DNA of 64,000 bases. It comes from UBA5314 sp035560815. Its GTDB lineage: Bacteria; Bacillota; Syntrophomonadia; Syntrophomonadales; Syntrophomonadaceae. The notes under the pieces are model-generated. The model was not told the origin of the DNA. It saw only the letters and a program-made list of their open reading frames with translations, and searched no databases. The DNA lies in the NCBI GenBank assembly GCA_035560815.1, contig DATMYR010000012.1:112818-176817 (forward strand), read 5' to 3'. The translations under genes were made by a program, and so were the position numbers. This document shows, in pieces, positions 53,659-62,646 of the stretch (positions within the stretch are counted from its first letter, which is position 1; every line of letters begins with the position of its first letter).

Positions 53659-54830
53659 TTCCATTCCCTTTTCAAGTAATCCCGATAAGCAGCGTAGTTG
53701 CGGCCTGTCTCATCCAGGTTATCCCCGCCAAACTTCTCCATAAAGGCCTGGGCAAGAACAAAAGCCATCATCGCTTCTCCCACCACCGCTGCGGCAGGAA
53801 CAGCACAAATATCAGACCTTTCCACCGTTGCTTTTTCTTCTACCCATCGTTCCGTGTCCAAACTGGCCAGGGGTTTGGTTAAAGTGGGAATGGGTTTCAT
53901 ATAAGCCCGTGCCCAGATGGTCTGACCATTGCTCATACCCCCTTCAATCCCCCCGGCATTGTTGGAACGGCGGTATATTCCACGCTCTTGGTTAAAGAAA
54001 AGCTCGTCGTGGACCACCGAACCCGGAGTCATAGCATTGGCTACTCCATCTCCGATTTCCACAGCCTTAATGGCCGGTATGCTCATCAAAGCCGCCGCCA
54101 CCCGGCTGTCCAGCCGCTGCTCCCAACTCACATAGCTCCCCAAACCCGGAGGTGGGTCAAGAACTGCGATCTCGAAGCTGCCCCCAAGAGACTCTCCTGC
54201 TCCCCGAGCCCGATCAATGGCCTCGATCATGGAAGCTTCGCTCTCTTTATCAGCACAATGCAAGGGGGAGGTTTCCATCAGACTGCTTAATTCATCGATG
54301 TTGGTTCTATCGATCTTAACCGACCTTGCGAAAACATCCCCGATCGACAAGACCTGGCTAAATACCCGCAGCTGGAAAACCCCCAGTAATGCTTTAAAAA
54401 AGGCACCCGCAGCTACCCGGGCGGCTGTCTCCCTGGCGCTGGCTCTCTCCAAAATATTGCGCATGTCGCTTTGATTATACTTCATCGCTCCGGTCAGGTC
54501 CGCGTGGCCGGGGCGAGGACGTTTTACCACCTTTTCGTTGATTCTGGCGCAGTCTCCACTGTTCATGATTTCCTGCCAATTCTCGTAGTCCTGGTTGCGG
54601 ATCAGAAAGGCAATAGGGCTTCCCAGCGTTTGACCATTACGAACTCCGGCCAAAATCTCAGCCTGGTCCGACTCAATTTTCATCCGGCCTCCCCTGCCAT
54701 ATCCTTGCTGTCTGCGCACAAGATCGTGGTTTACAAGATTCAGATCAATCGTCAACCCGGCAGGCATTCCCTCGATAATCCCTAACAAACCCTGCCCATG
54801 CGATTCTCCGGATGTAGAAAATTTAATCAT
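53643..54830 (-). CDS. aroC: Chorismate synthase
   Basis: 395 residues from the ATG at 54830, preceded by GGAGAGG; the frame extends to 54977 without family similarity. FMN-dependent final step. Motifs: TSGESHGQGLLGIIEG, RRQQGYGRGGRM, RPGHADLTGAMKY and RASARETAARVAAGA, plus GVANAMTPGS and RRSNNAGGIEGGMSNG. Overlaps aroK by 16 bases. The preceding gene in the operon is the GspH-like pseudopilin. Confidence 0.96.
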   Translation of the reverse strand: MIKFSTSGESHGQGLLGIIEGMPAGLTIDLNLVNHDLVRRQQGYGRGGRMKIESDQAEILAGVRNGQTLGSPIAFLIRNQDYENWQEIMNSGDCARINEKVVKRPRPGHADLTGAMKYNQSDMRNILERASARETAARVAAGAFFKALLGVFQLRVFSQVLSIGDVFARSVKIDRTNIDELSSLMETSPLHCADKESEASMIEAIDRARGAGESLGGSFEIAVLDPPPGLGSYVSWEQRLDSRVAAALMSIPAIKAVEIGDGVANAMTPGSVVHDELFFNQERGIYRRSNNAGGIEGGMSNGQTIWARAYMKPIPTLTKPLASLDTERWVEEKATVERSDICAVPAAAVVGEAMMAFVLAQAFMEKFGGDNLDETGRNYAAYRDYLKREWKWEKI

Positions 54831-54948
54831 TCGAACGCCTCTCCTGTCCTCGATAGAGTGTATGTGTTTATGTGGTGATTCTTTCCATTCTTGTAGACTT
54901 GTTTGAACTGGCTGGAACTTCCTTTGCAAGCGCTGCTCCTCCAGCAGT

Positions 54949-55413
54949 TCAACTTTGGGGCGCTTGTTCAGATACACGCACCCTTCCGACTACCGGGTTA
55001 ACCACAACATATAGCCGTTCTCCACCTTGATTGTGAAGGGTTACCGTGCCCGCCCGAGGTCCGACTGCACCAGTTGGGTAAAAGGTGCAACCTGGAGGTC
55101 CTCCGGGATATGCCGATCCGAACGTGGTTGTACCCAGGTAGCCCACTCCAGAACGGAGTGGGTAGCTTTTTCCGCCTTGCAGGCGATAGATGCCTCCATA
55201 AGGATAAAAGAGCACGGTTTGAGGCTGGCCGGTGCTTATTGCCTCCTGCCGGGCCAATCTCAACAATCCCGCCATTTCTTGGGCATCGGCCTCCAGGCGC
55301 ACTCGATCCGCAACCGGAGTGAGACGCGGAACCGCCAACGACCCCAGAAGGGCCAGAATAATTAACACAACCATTAATTCCAACAGGGTGAAGCCTCGGT
55401 CACAGTACCTCAC
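54949..55413 (-). CDS. GspH/FimT-like pseudopilin
   Basis: 154 residues from a GTG overlapping the aroE stop. Prepilin signature DRGFTLLELMVVLIILALLG (cleavage after Gly7, Glu at +5), then the GspH pattern RLEADAQEMAGLLRLARQEAIS and a beta-rich C-terminus with TFYPTGA. It should be processed by the PilD encoded at 41475-42242 and join the pilus. Its location between aroE and aroC, in the same direction and with an overlap, is unusual: a pilus gene inside the shikimate operon. Confidence 0.85.
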   Translation of the reverse strand: MRYCDRGFTLLELMVVLIILALLGSLAVPRLTPVADRVRLEADAQEMAGLLRLARQEAISTGQPQTVLFYPYGGIYRLQGGKSYPLRSGVGYLGTTTFGSAYPGGPPGCTFYPTGAVGPRAGTVTLHNQGGERLYVVVNPVVGRVRVSEQAPQS

Positions 55414-56254
55414 CGGACATCACTTCCTCCATAAATTCCAGCGGCGGGTCGATGCCTAACAGGATTTGCATGGTGAGGGCTGCTTGATGAATAAACATGG
55501 CCAACCCGTTCAACACCTGAAAACCGTGCTGCTGGCCCATGGCCAGAAAGCGGGTGCAAGTCGGGTTGTAGACAAGATCACATAGCACAGTATCCCGGGG
55601 CACAAAATCGAGTGCATCCACTGGACTCTCGTCTACATGGGGATGCATACCGACCGGGGAACAATTCACAATCAGGTCGGCGTTGACGGCTGCTTCCTTG
55701 AAGTGTTCTCTTTGCATCAAATTCCCGGTACTTGAGCAGGTTGTGCGTTCTTCAATGAGTTGGGCCAGATTATGAGCCCTTTCCCGGTTGGTGTCCAAAA
55801 GGGTGATCTCTGATACTCCAGCCCGGGCCAGAGCAAATCCCAATGACCGGGCCGCCCCCCCGGCTCCAATAAAAAGTACGCGACCCCGGATAGGAACCCG
55901 GGCAGCTCGTAATGCGGCCAGGAAGCCTTGACCATCGGTATTGTGTCCTATCAATCGTCCGTGATCGTGTTGAATGACATTGACCGCCCCACAGTCAGCG
56001 GCATCGCCGGAAAGCTCATCCAGGTAAGGGACCACTGCTTCCTTAAATGGGATGGTAACATTGACCCCTTTAAAATTCGAGCAGCGTAAGGCAGTAACCG
56101 CCTCTTGCAGATACTGATGAGAATATTGTAAAGGCACATAGACAGCATTGAGGCCCAGATGATCTAAAACAGCATTATGCAGCAAGGGGGAATAGCTGTG
56201 GGTTATCGGATTGCCAATCAGTCCTAGCAGAACTGTGGTACCATCGATACGCAT
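55400..56254 (-). CDS. aroE: Shikimate dehydrogenase
   Basis: 284 residues from the ATG at 56254, eight bases after GGGAG; the frame extends to 56464 without homology. Fourth step: NADPH-dependent reduction of 3-dehydroshikimate. Substrate side: GNPITHSYSPLLHN (Ser pair), NVTIPFKEAV with the catalytic lysine and NTDGQGFL. Rossmann loop GAGGAARSLGFAL. First gene of the aro operon in transcription order after yqeG. Confidence 0.95.
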   Translation of the reverse strand: MRIDGTTVLLGLIGNPITHSYSPLLHNAVLDHLGLNAVYVPLQYSHQYLQEAVTALRCSNFKGVNVTIPFKEAVVPYLDELSGDAADCGAVNVIQHDHGRLIGHNTDGQGFLAALRAARVPIRGRVLFIGAGGAARSLGFALARAGVSEITLLDTNRERAHNLAQLIEERTTCSSTGNLMQREHFKEAAVNADLIVNCSPVGMHPHVDESPVDALDFVPRDTVLCDLVYNPTCTRFLAMGQQHGFQVLNGLAMFIHQAALTMQILLGIDPPLEFMEEVMSGEVL

Positions 56255-56433
56255 AAGGCATTCTCCCTGATTCTGGAATAATATCAGCGAATAATCACTG
56301 TATATCAAATTATGGCACTTTAGCAGGCTATTTTCAACTTTCCAATTGCGGCCATTACGCCACTGCATCACCAATTGGCACTTCCTGAGCAGTGAAGGCG
56401 CTCCCCTTCCGGGGTGTGGTTGGCAACAAGTGT

Positions 56434-56940
56434 TTACAAAGTCCGTTTTCTTTTCTTTTCCCATCTATGAAGAACAAAAAATTCCATACATCGCGACAGC
56501 TTGGTGCCAGGGAATTCCCTTCTTGATATCGGTTTTACCAGTATAGTATAGAGCCCCGAGCGCTTGCCACCCCAGACATCAGTAAAAATCTGATCACCCA
56601 CCACAGCCGCCTCCCAGGGATTTATCTGGAGCAGTTCCACTGCCCGCTTGAATCCCATCCGGCGCGGTTTCTGCGCCCGGTATACGTAGGGCAGGGCCAG
56701 CAGCCTGGCCACGGTGAGAACCCGCTCTTCCTTGTTGTTGGATAACAGGCAAGCCTTGAAACCATCGTTCAGCAACTGTTCAAACCAAAGCACAACCTCC
56801 TGACGGAGTTCATGGCTGTTCCATTCGGTAATGGTATTATCCAGATCAAATATAAATGCCTTGATATTCTTCTGCAGCATAAGATCCAGGGGAATATCCA
56901 ACAGGGAATCTACAAAGAGATCAGGTTCAAAGTTAATCAT
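56434..56940 (-). CDS. yqeG: YqeG family HAD phosphatase
   Basis: 168 residues. HAD superfamily IIIA-type phosphatase: nucleophile Asp in FIFDLDNTITEW (DxDN), LLSNNKEERV as motif II, lysine in RAQKPRRMGF and acidic motif VGDQIFTDVWGGKR. In B. subtilis yqeG precedes yqeH and aroE; the order yqeG-aroE is kept here without yqeH. The natural substrate is unclear; phosphatidylglycerophosphate phosphatase activity has been shown for related proteins. Confidence 0.92.
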   Translation of the reverse strand: MINFEPDLFVDSLLDIPLDLMLQKNIKAFIFDLDNTITEWNSHELRQEVVLWFEQLLNDGFKACLLSNNKEERVLTVARLLALPYVYRAQKPRRMGFKRAVELLQINPWEAAVVGDQIFTDVWGGKRSGLYTILVKPISRREFPGTKLSRCMEFFVLHRWEKKRKRTL

Positions 56941-56973
56941 GGACTCTTCCTCTCAATTTTGTATAATTGCAGG

Positions 56974-57990
56974 TTATGGAAGCTTATATTGCGATAAAAA
57001 CTTCTCTCCCAGGATGGTGGCCGCCAACTCCGGGGAAACCGGGTTGATATAGAAGTTACAGCTGGTTTCCAGTCCGTTTTGCACCATGAGCCGCGGGTTG
57101 ATTTCCATAAACCAGTGGTACCCCCGGCTTTCCGGTCCGTTGATAGGAGCTGAATTAATGATGATGTTATAGGAAGGGTCGTTAAGATTAGTCAGCAAAA
57201 CAGACATAAAATCCTTCATAATAGCAGCCAACTCATCGATTTGCTGATCGTTCATATCACCGAAGTGCTCCTGATGGCCCCTGGGAACAATCCAGGTCTC
57301 CCAGGAGAAGCGAGCCGCATAAGGACAAAGAAGAATGAAGGAAGGGCTCTCGTAAATAATACGATGCTGTTCTGACAACTCCTGTTCAAGGATGCTGCAT
57401 ATCAGGCATTTTCCTGTCTCTTGATAATATTCTCCTATGCCTCGGAATTGGTCCGGCACCATGGGGAGAGCCAGCACCTGGCTGTGGCTGTGCGTTTGGG
57501 AGGCTCCTGCAAAGATGCCACGGTTCTTATATATCTGAATAAATTTTATCCTCGGATCAGTAGCCAAATCCCGGTACCGTTCCCGTAACATCCGATAAAC
57601 CAATGTGATTTGTTCAACGGAAAGCTGGTGAAAATCCAGAAAATGTTCAGGGGTCTCAATCACAACCTCATGCTGTCCCAATCCGTTGTTGCTGGTGTTA
57701 ATCCCCTGGTGGTTCAGGTGAAACTCTCCTTGCAGTTTAAAGGGGGAGAACTTATTAGGAATAGTCCGCACTCTCCAACCAGACCTGTTCGGTTCAGTGC
57801 CCGGTCTTCGATAGGCTGATATCTCAGGGGTCGTAAAAGCCTCATTCCCCGGGCAAAAAGGGCATAGTGCCTGGCTGCCTTCAACCAAAACCCCATTCTT
57901 GTTAATAGGGAAATCCGTGGTTTTTAGTGCCTGGTCAGTGGCGATGATTACCCAGGAGTTTCTTACCGGGTCTTTACGTAATTCCGGCAC
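56974..57990 (-). CDS. galT: Galactose-1-phosphate uridylyltransferase
   Basis: 338 residues. HIT-superfamily nucleotidyltransferase of the Leloir pathway. Zinc-type CPFCPGNE near the N-terminus (about 43-50), NKFSPF and the active-site triad region ASQTHSHSQVLALP, in which the usual HPHGQ is HSHSQ; both histidines and the glutamine are kept. The final domain contains SRGYHWFMEINPR. In organisms without galactose use such proteins may serve other sugar phosphates. Followed by yqeG 33 bases later. Confidence 0.88.
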   Translation of the reverse strand: MPELRKDPVRNSWVIIATDQALKTTDFPINKNGVLVEGSQALCPFCPGNEAFTTPEISAYRRPGTEPNRSGWRVRTIPNKFSPFKLQGEFHLNHQGINTSNNGLGQHEVVIETPEHFLDFHQLSVEQITLVYRMLRERYRDLATDPRIKFIQIYKNRGIFAGASQTHSHSQVLALPMVPDQFRGIGEYYQETGKCLICSILEQELSEQHRIIYESPSFILLCPYAARFSWETWIVPRGHQEHFGDMNDQQIDELAAIMKDFMSVLLTNLNDPSYNIIINSAPINGPESRGYHWFMEINPRLMVQNGLETSCNFYINPVSPELAATILGEKFLSQYKLP

Positions 57991-58334
57991 CTCAAATACC
58001 TCCTTATCAGAGGATATGGATAGAAACTTATATAAACATGATACTATATTGTCCGGTGCTTATCCTTTTTTTACTAGTACACTGTTAATTCTAAACTGTA
58101 TGTTATTCATCGCGGAAAATTTTTGTAGGACAAGGCGGAGAATTGAGTAATACTCCCTGTATTGCGATTGACGACAACGCAGTCATACAGGAATTTACCC
58201 GACGATAACATATAGGCTTAGAGTTGACAGTGTGCTCAGTCTAGTAATCCTGTCTATTATATTCTCTTGACAGGCTAACCATACTAAGAGAGGATAAATT
58301 AAATTTGGTTCCAGCTTGAAAGGAGGTTCCCTGC
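57991..58334. other. 344-base intergenic region with a MITE-like element
   Basis: Divergent gap between galT and the lipoprotein gene. The MITE-like element occupies 58081-58231; a GGAGG ribosome site for the lipoprotein is at its right end. I see nothing else that I can support. Confidence 0.7.
58081..58231. mobile_element. MITE-like element (about 151 bp)
   Basis: The ends form an imperfect terminal inverted repeat of about 30 bases: 58081-58112 against 58200-58231, both starting ACTGT. The interior contains a second hairpin with CCTGTAT/ATACAGG arms. No coding capacity. No clear target duplication was seen. Confidence 0.6.
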
Positions 58335-58994
58335 ATGACTGCAAAAAAGACGTTTATCTGGATATTGCTTATCCTCATTATCATATCCTTGCCGGCCTGC
58401 CGGACTACTACTCCAAAAGCCATCCCCCCCGCAAATGAACAGAAGAATACGCCCCCTGCTCCTGTAGCCACCGTCTCAGCAGGCGATTATTTTCCCTCCA
58501 CTCCCGGGAGCTCCTGGATTTATAAAGGCGAAGGCAACGAATTCGCTTCCTTTACCAGGACCGCACAGTACACTCTCAACGGCCAGAGTCAGTTTAAGGA
58601 AGCCAATGGGGGTACCGAATCAACTTCAATTTATAAGCTGAGCGGCGATTCTGTAACCCGGGTGTATTTCAAAGGCGAAAGCTATCAAGCGGAAAACCTT
58701 TTACAAAAAGGATATACCAGCAATGACAATACGGTCCTGCTCAAAACACCTCTTGATAAGGGGTCCAGTTGGGAGACCGGTAATGATGTGCGCACGATTA
58801 TCGATACCGCCGCGCGGGTGGAAGCCCCGGCCGGAATTTTCGACAACTGTATAAAGATGGAAATTCGCTCAAAGAATAGCACTTCAGTCGTATATGAATA
58901 TTACCGGAAAGGCACCGGCCTGGTCAAAAGGGAGTTTCATGATGGCGCAAGCACCATCTCCTCCACCCTGGAGAAATACCAGGCCGGTCAATAG
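58335..58994 (+). CDS. Lipoprotein of unknown function
   Basis: 219 residues; AAAGGAGG nine bases before the ATG. N-terminal signal with lipobox LPAC (Cys22), a Pro-rich linker (about 28-48) and a beta-rich domain beginning DYFPSTPGSSWIYKGEG, similar in style to periplasmic or surface beta-sandwich proteins. No catalytic motif is visible. Exported and lipid-anchored. Ends before a strong terminator. Confidence 0.82.
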   Translation: MTAKKTFIWILLILIIISLPACRTTTPKAIPPANEQKNTPPAPVATVSAGDYFPSTPGSSWIYKGEGNEFASFTRTAQYTLNGQSQFKEANGGTESTSIYKLSGDSVTRVYFKGESYQAENLLQKGYTSNDNTVLLKTPLDKGSSWETGNDVRTIIDTAARVEAPAGIFDNCIKMEIRSKNSTSVVYEYYRKGTGLVKREFHDGASTISSTLEKYQAGQ

Positions 58995-59005
58995 ATCTCC
59001 TTGAG

Positions 59006-59043
59006 AAGGTTTCCCTGTCACCAGGGGAACCTTTTCTGTTTTT
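59006..59043 (+). terminator. Intrinsic terminator after the lipoprotein gene
   Basis: 12-base arms (59006-59017 with 59022-59033) with one G-U pair and a 4-base loop, followed by a T-rich tract. Confidence 0.9.
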
Positions 59044-59147
59044 AGGCAGGATTATGGCTAAAGAACAGAGAAGAATGGATAGAGCTGGTCAGAAATGGGA
59101 ACTTTCGTATGTAAATCGGGCAGCAGCGCCCAGGGGAGGAGAAAGGA

Positions 59148-59774
59148 TTGTCGACATTATCAAGCAGGACGGTTACTCTGTTATTCATCCTATTTTTCAG
59201 TCTTTTCACCCTGGTTTCCCCGGTTGGCCCGGGAGAAGCAGCGGATGAATTCACTGATATTCATGGACATTGGGCGGAACCATCAATTAAACAACTGGTC
59301 TCCATGAATGCCATTTCCGGTTATCTGGACCAGACCTTCCGCCCCAGCAACACGATAAGCCGGGCTGAATTTGCTGCCATACTAATGAATGCCTTCAAGT
59401 TTCAACCGAAGAACAGTGTAGTCGTCTTTCTGGACACTTATAAACACTGGGCCAAGGAATATATCTCCAATGCCACCTCCTATTCCATCGTCGGCGGGTA
59501 TGACGCTTTGCATTTCGGTCCCGAAGATCCAGTTACCCGAGAGCAAATGGCAGTGATGATTGCCAATGCCTGTAAGATAGAGGGCGACTTTCAAGGCGTT
59601 GGTTTTAAGGATGCAGCGCAGATCTCGGACTGGGCTCAACCTGGAGTGGCTGCCGTTATACAAAAGAACCTCATGAGCGGCTACCCTGAGGATAACACCT
59701 TTCGCCCCCAGGCCCTGGCCAGCCGGGCTGAAGCTGCGGCAGTGATCAGCAAAGCAATAAAAGAAAAGCGCTAG
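59148..59774 (+). CDS. S-layer homology (SLH) domain protein
   Basis: 208 residues from a TTG at 59148, six bases after GGAGGAG. Signal peptide (about 8-32), then three SLH repeats covering the rest (about 35-85, 95-140, 155-205), each with the FxD...HWA and ISRAEFAAIL / VTREQMAVMI / ASRAEAAAVI pattern. SLH domains bind pyruvylated secondary cell-wall polymer. With no additional domain it is a bare anchoring unit; it may cap or compete for wall sites. Confidence 0.9.
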   Translation: MSTLSSRTVTLLFILFFSLFTLVSPVGPGEAADEFTDIHGHWAEPSIKQLVSMNAISGYLDQTFRPSNTISRAEFAAILMNAFKFQPKNSVVVFLDTYKHWAKEYISNATSYSIVGGYDALHFGPEDPVTREQMAVMIANACKIEGDFQGVGFKDAAQISDWAQPGVAAVIQKNLMSGYPEDNTFRPQALASRAEAAAVISKAIKEKR

Positions 59775-59794
59775 TACTCTGTCGTGAAAGATGA

Positions 59795-59838
59795 CAAACC
59801 CAGGGTCGGATTAAATCGCGCCCTGGGTTTGTTTGTGT
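59795..59838 (+). terminator. Terminator between the SLH gene and metY
   Basis: 11-bp perfect stem CAAACCCAGGG/CCCTGGGTTTG (59795-59805 with 59821-59831), then TTTG. Lies between convergent genes and can serve both. Confidence 0.85.
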
Positions 59839-59865
59839 GGATTTTTATTTCACAGATTGGTTCAA

Positions 59866-61155
59866 TTACCCCAGTGCCCGTTGCAAGGCCTGGTCAAGAT
59901 CAAAAATAAGATCTTCGGGATCTTCCACCCCGATGGATAAGCGAATCTGGTCAGGGGTGACACCCGATGCCAGCAGGTCTTCCCCGCTTAATTGAGAATG
60001 AGTGGTGGTAGCGGGATGGATGACCAGGGATTTTGCGTCGGCTACATTGGCCAAATTGGAGAAAAGCTCCAGGCTGTTAATAAACCGCTTGGCTGCATCA
60101 ATATCGCCTTTGATGCCGAAAGTAAAGATGGAACCGGCCCCTTTGGGCAGGTATTTCTGCGCTAGATCGTAGTATTTGTTCCCCGGTAAGCCAGGGTAAT
60201 TCACCCAGGACACCAGCGGGTGAACCTGGAGCCACTCGGCAATCTTCTCGGTATTGCTAACATGCTTTTGCACGCGTAAAGAGAGGCTCTCCAGACCCTG
60301 CAGGAAGAGGAAGGAGTTAAACGGGCTCAAGGCAGCTCCGGTGTCCCGCAGCAGCTGCACCCGAGTTTTGGCAATATATGCTGCAGCCCCTACATCGCTG
60401 GCGTACCTCACACCGTGATAACTGGGATCCGGCTCAGTAAGCCCCGGGAAACGCCCACTACCTATCCAGTCAAATTTGCCCGAATCCACGAGCACCCCAC
60501 CAATGGATGTTCCGTGTCCCCCGATGAACTTGGTAGCCGAATGCACAACGATATCCGCACCATATTCAATGGGCCGCAGGAGATAGGGTGTGGCAAAGGT
60601 ATTGTCGACGATTAAGGGGAGTCCATTCTCATGGGCAATCCTGGCCACCGCCTCAATATCAATAATATTAATCCCCGGATTTCCTATGCTTTCAATGTAA
60701 AGGGCTTTGGTCTTGTCGGTAATGGCTCTCCTGAAATTTTCCGGGTCATCGGGATCTACAAAAGTGGTCTTAATGCCGAAGCGGGGCAGGGTGTAAAGAA
60801 ACAAATTATAGGTTCCACCGTAGAGAGTGCTGGCCGATACAATCTCATCCCCGCTGCCAGCTATATTGAGAACCGAATAAGTAACAGCAGCCGATCCAGA
60901 AGCTAAACCAAGGGCTCCTACTCCACCTTCCAAAGCTGCGATGCGCTGTTCGAAGACATCAGTGGTAGGATTCATGATCCGGGTGTAGATGTTACCCGGT
61001 TCCTGTAAGGCGAAAAGCCGGGCGGCATGGTCGGCATCATTAAAAACATACGATGTGGTCTGGTAAATAGGCACTGCCCGAGCTCCGGTGGCCGGATCGG
61101 GCTTTTGCCCGGCATGAACCTGTAGCGTGTCAAATTTGTACTGCCTATCGCTCAC
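59866..61155 (-). CDS. metY: O-acetylhomoserine sulfhydrylase
   Basis: 429 residues; GTG start with GGAGG upstream. PLP enzyme of the Cys/Met metabolism family, making homocysteine from O-acetylhomoserine and sulfide. Landmarks: TLQVHAGQKPDPATGARAVP, PLP lysine in VHSATKFIGGHG, and SRLSIGVE-like RLSIGVEDPEDLIFDLDQAL at the end. The length (about 430) and the long insertion before the PLP site favour MetY over cystathionine enzymes. Transcribed from the promoter at 61224-61252. Confidence 0.94.
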   Translation of the reverse strand: MSDRQYKFDTLQVHAGQKPDPATGARAVPIYQTTSYVFNDADHAARLFALQEPGNIYTRIMNPTTDVFEQRIAALEGGVGALGLASGSAAVTYSVLNIAGSGDEIVSASTLYGGTYNLFLYTLPRFGIKTTFVDPDDPENFRRAITDKTKALYIESIGNPGINIIDIEAVARIAHENGLPLIVDNTFATPYLLRPIEYGADIVVHSATKFIGGHGTSIGGVLVDSGKFDWIGSGRFPGLTEPDPSYHGVRYASDVGAAAYIAKTRVQLLRDTGAALSPFNSFLFLQGLESLSLRVQKHVSNTEKIAEWLQVHPLVSWVNYPGLPGNKYYDLAQKYLPKGAGSIFTFGIKGDIDAAKRFINSLELFSNLANVADAKSLVIHPATTTHSQLSGEDLLASGVTPDQIRLSIGVEDPEDLIFDLDQALQRALG

Positions 61156-61223
61156 TGAATGATTCCTCCTTTTGTTTTATCAATGAATTCCTTATTGTTT
61201 AGTAAACCAATTGGATTACTCTT

Positions 61224-61252
61224 ATAATACATTCCTGCCCAGGAAAGATCAA
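61224..61252 (-). promoter_or_regulatory. Sigma-A promoter of metY
   Basis: Minus strand TTGATC (61247-61252), a 17-base spacer and TATTAT (61224-61229). The predicted leader is about 60 bases, too short for an S-box riboswitch; no such structure was found in 61156-61398. Confidence 0.65.
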
Positions 61253-61398
61253 GAATTATTTTAACCTTTTTTAAAGCCCCTAACTCAACCCTTATTTCCT
61301 AGGATTTTACTAGTGTTTTCAGGTAAATTTTTTTCGTTATGTAAGTCAGGCAGCGTTTTTACCACAAAGATGAACTAGCCATCTTCGTCGCTTGATGA

Positions 61399-62559
61399 TC
61401 AGGCTTGGGAAAGAGACCAGATGAGCCGGGATTGCTCCACAAGACCGGGCAAAACCTTCATCAACCCTTCAATATCCTCCCGGGAATTGTCTTTACCCAG
61501 GCTTAGCCGCAAGGCGCCCAAAGCAACTTCGTTCTTTAATCCCAGCGCTCTCAATACATGAGAAGCCGAAAATGAATTGGTGCTGCAGGCTGCAGCGCTG
61601 GATGCGGCAAAGCCTTCAGCATCCAGGAAGGTCACCAGCGAATCCCCTTCCACACCGGGAAACACAAAGCTGGCATGTCCAGGAAGGCGATTCCGGGGAT
61701 GACCGGTCAGGTAAGCCTGGGGAATTTCATTTACAACCCGGCCAATGAGTTCCGATCCCAAATCGTTCAGATGGATAACATGTTCCTGGAGCGACCCGGT
61801 AATTAGTTCGGCCGCTTTTCCCAATCCTACGATCCCAGGAATATTTTCTGTACCCGACCGCCACTTTTTTTCTTGTCCGCCGCCATGGGTCAAGGGAGTT
61901 ATTTTTACTCCCGAGCGCATATAAAGAGCTCCTGCTCCTTTGGGGCCATAGAACTTGTGGGCGGAGAGAGATAGAAGATCCACCGGTAAATCGGAGAGAT
62001 TAATAGGAATTCGCCCCACTGATTGCACGGCATCGCTGTGGAAAACGATTTGATGCTCGTGGGCCAATTCTCCGATTTCTCTGACGGGCTGTAAGGTGCC
62101 GATTTCATTATTGGCGTGCATGATGCTGATCAGGGTCGTGTCTTCGCGGATGGCTTTCTTCAAGCTGTCCAGGCTGATTTGTCCATAATAGTCCACGGGG
62201 AGAATAGTCACTTCAAATCCGGAGCGAGCCAGGAATTGAAAAGCATTCAACACCGCATGGTGTTCGACGGATGAGGTAATCAGGTGCCGACCCCGTCCCT
62301 GCCGCGCAAAGGCGCTCCCAATGATAGCAAGATTGTCAGCTTCAGTCCCACCACTGGTAAATACAATCTCCGAGGTCTGGGCGCCGATTAAACCCGCCAC
62401 CTGTTGGCGAGCCTTTTCCAGCAGCCGGCTGGCTTCACGGCCAATACTATGCAGGCTGGAGGGATTACCCCAGGACTGGTTGAGGGCTTCCACCATGGCC
62501 GCTGTAACATCAGGTGCCACCGGTGTTGTTGCGCTGTGGTCCATATATACCCTATTCAC
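61399..62559 (-). CDS. Cysteine desulfurase (NifS/IscS type), copy 1
   Basis: 386 residues; GTG start seven bases after AGGAG. PLP enzyme that provides sulfur for Fe-S clusters. PLP-binding His in SVEHHAV and Lys in SLSAHKFYGPKG; the active-site Cys lies in SSAAACSTNSFSASHVL. This loop differs from the more usual SSGSACTSG that copy 2 has. Downstream of iscU; the 87-base gap contains no further gene. Confidence 0.93.
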   Translation of the reverse strand: MNRVYMDHSATTPVAPDVTAAMVEALNQSWGNPSSLHSIGREASRLLEKARQQVAGLIGAQTSEIVFTSGGTEADNLAIIGSAFARQGRGRHLITSSVEHHAVLNAFQFLARSGFEVTILPVDYYGQISLDSLKKAIREDTTLISIMHANNEIGTLQPVREIGELAHEHQIVFHSDAVQSVGRIPINLSDLPVDLLSLSAHKFYGPKGAGALYMRSGVKITPLTHGGGQEKKWRSGTENIPGIVGLGKAAELITGSLQEHVIHLNDLGSELIGRVVNEIPQAYLTGHPRNRLPGHASFVFPGVEGDSLVTFLDAEGFAASSAAACSTNSFSASHVLRALGLKNEVALGALRLSLGKDNSREDIEGLMKVLPGLVEQSRLIWSLSQA

Positions 62560-62646
62560 TTCATCGCTCCTAGATTCGTTCTTGCTCTCGTTCTTTATCT
62601 ACAAATATGCCGGTCTGCATTGCAGACGCCAAGTAGATGCATGAAA

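Noticed and set aside
61156..61398. S-box or other SAM riboswitch before metY
   Set aside because: The leader from the predicted promoter is only about 60 bases and none of the conserved S-box elements is visible.
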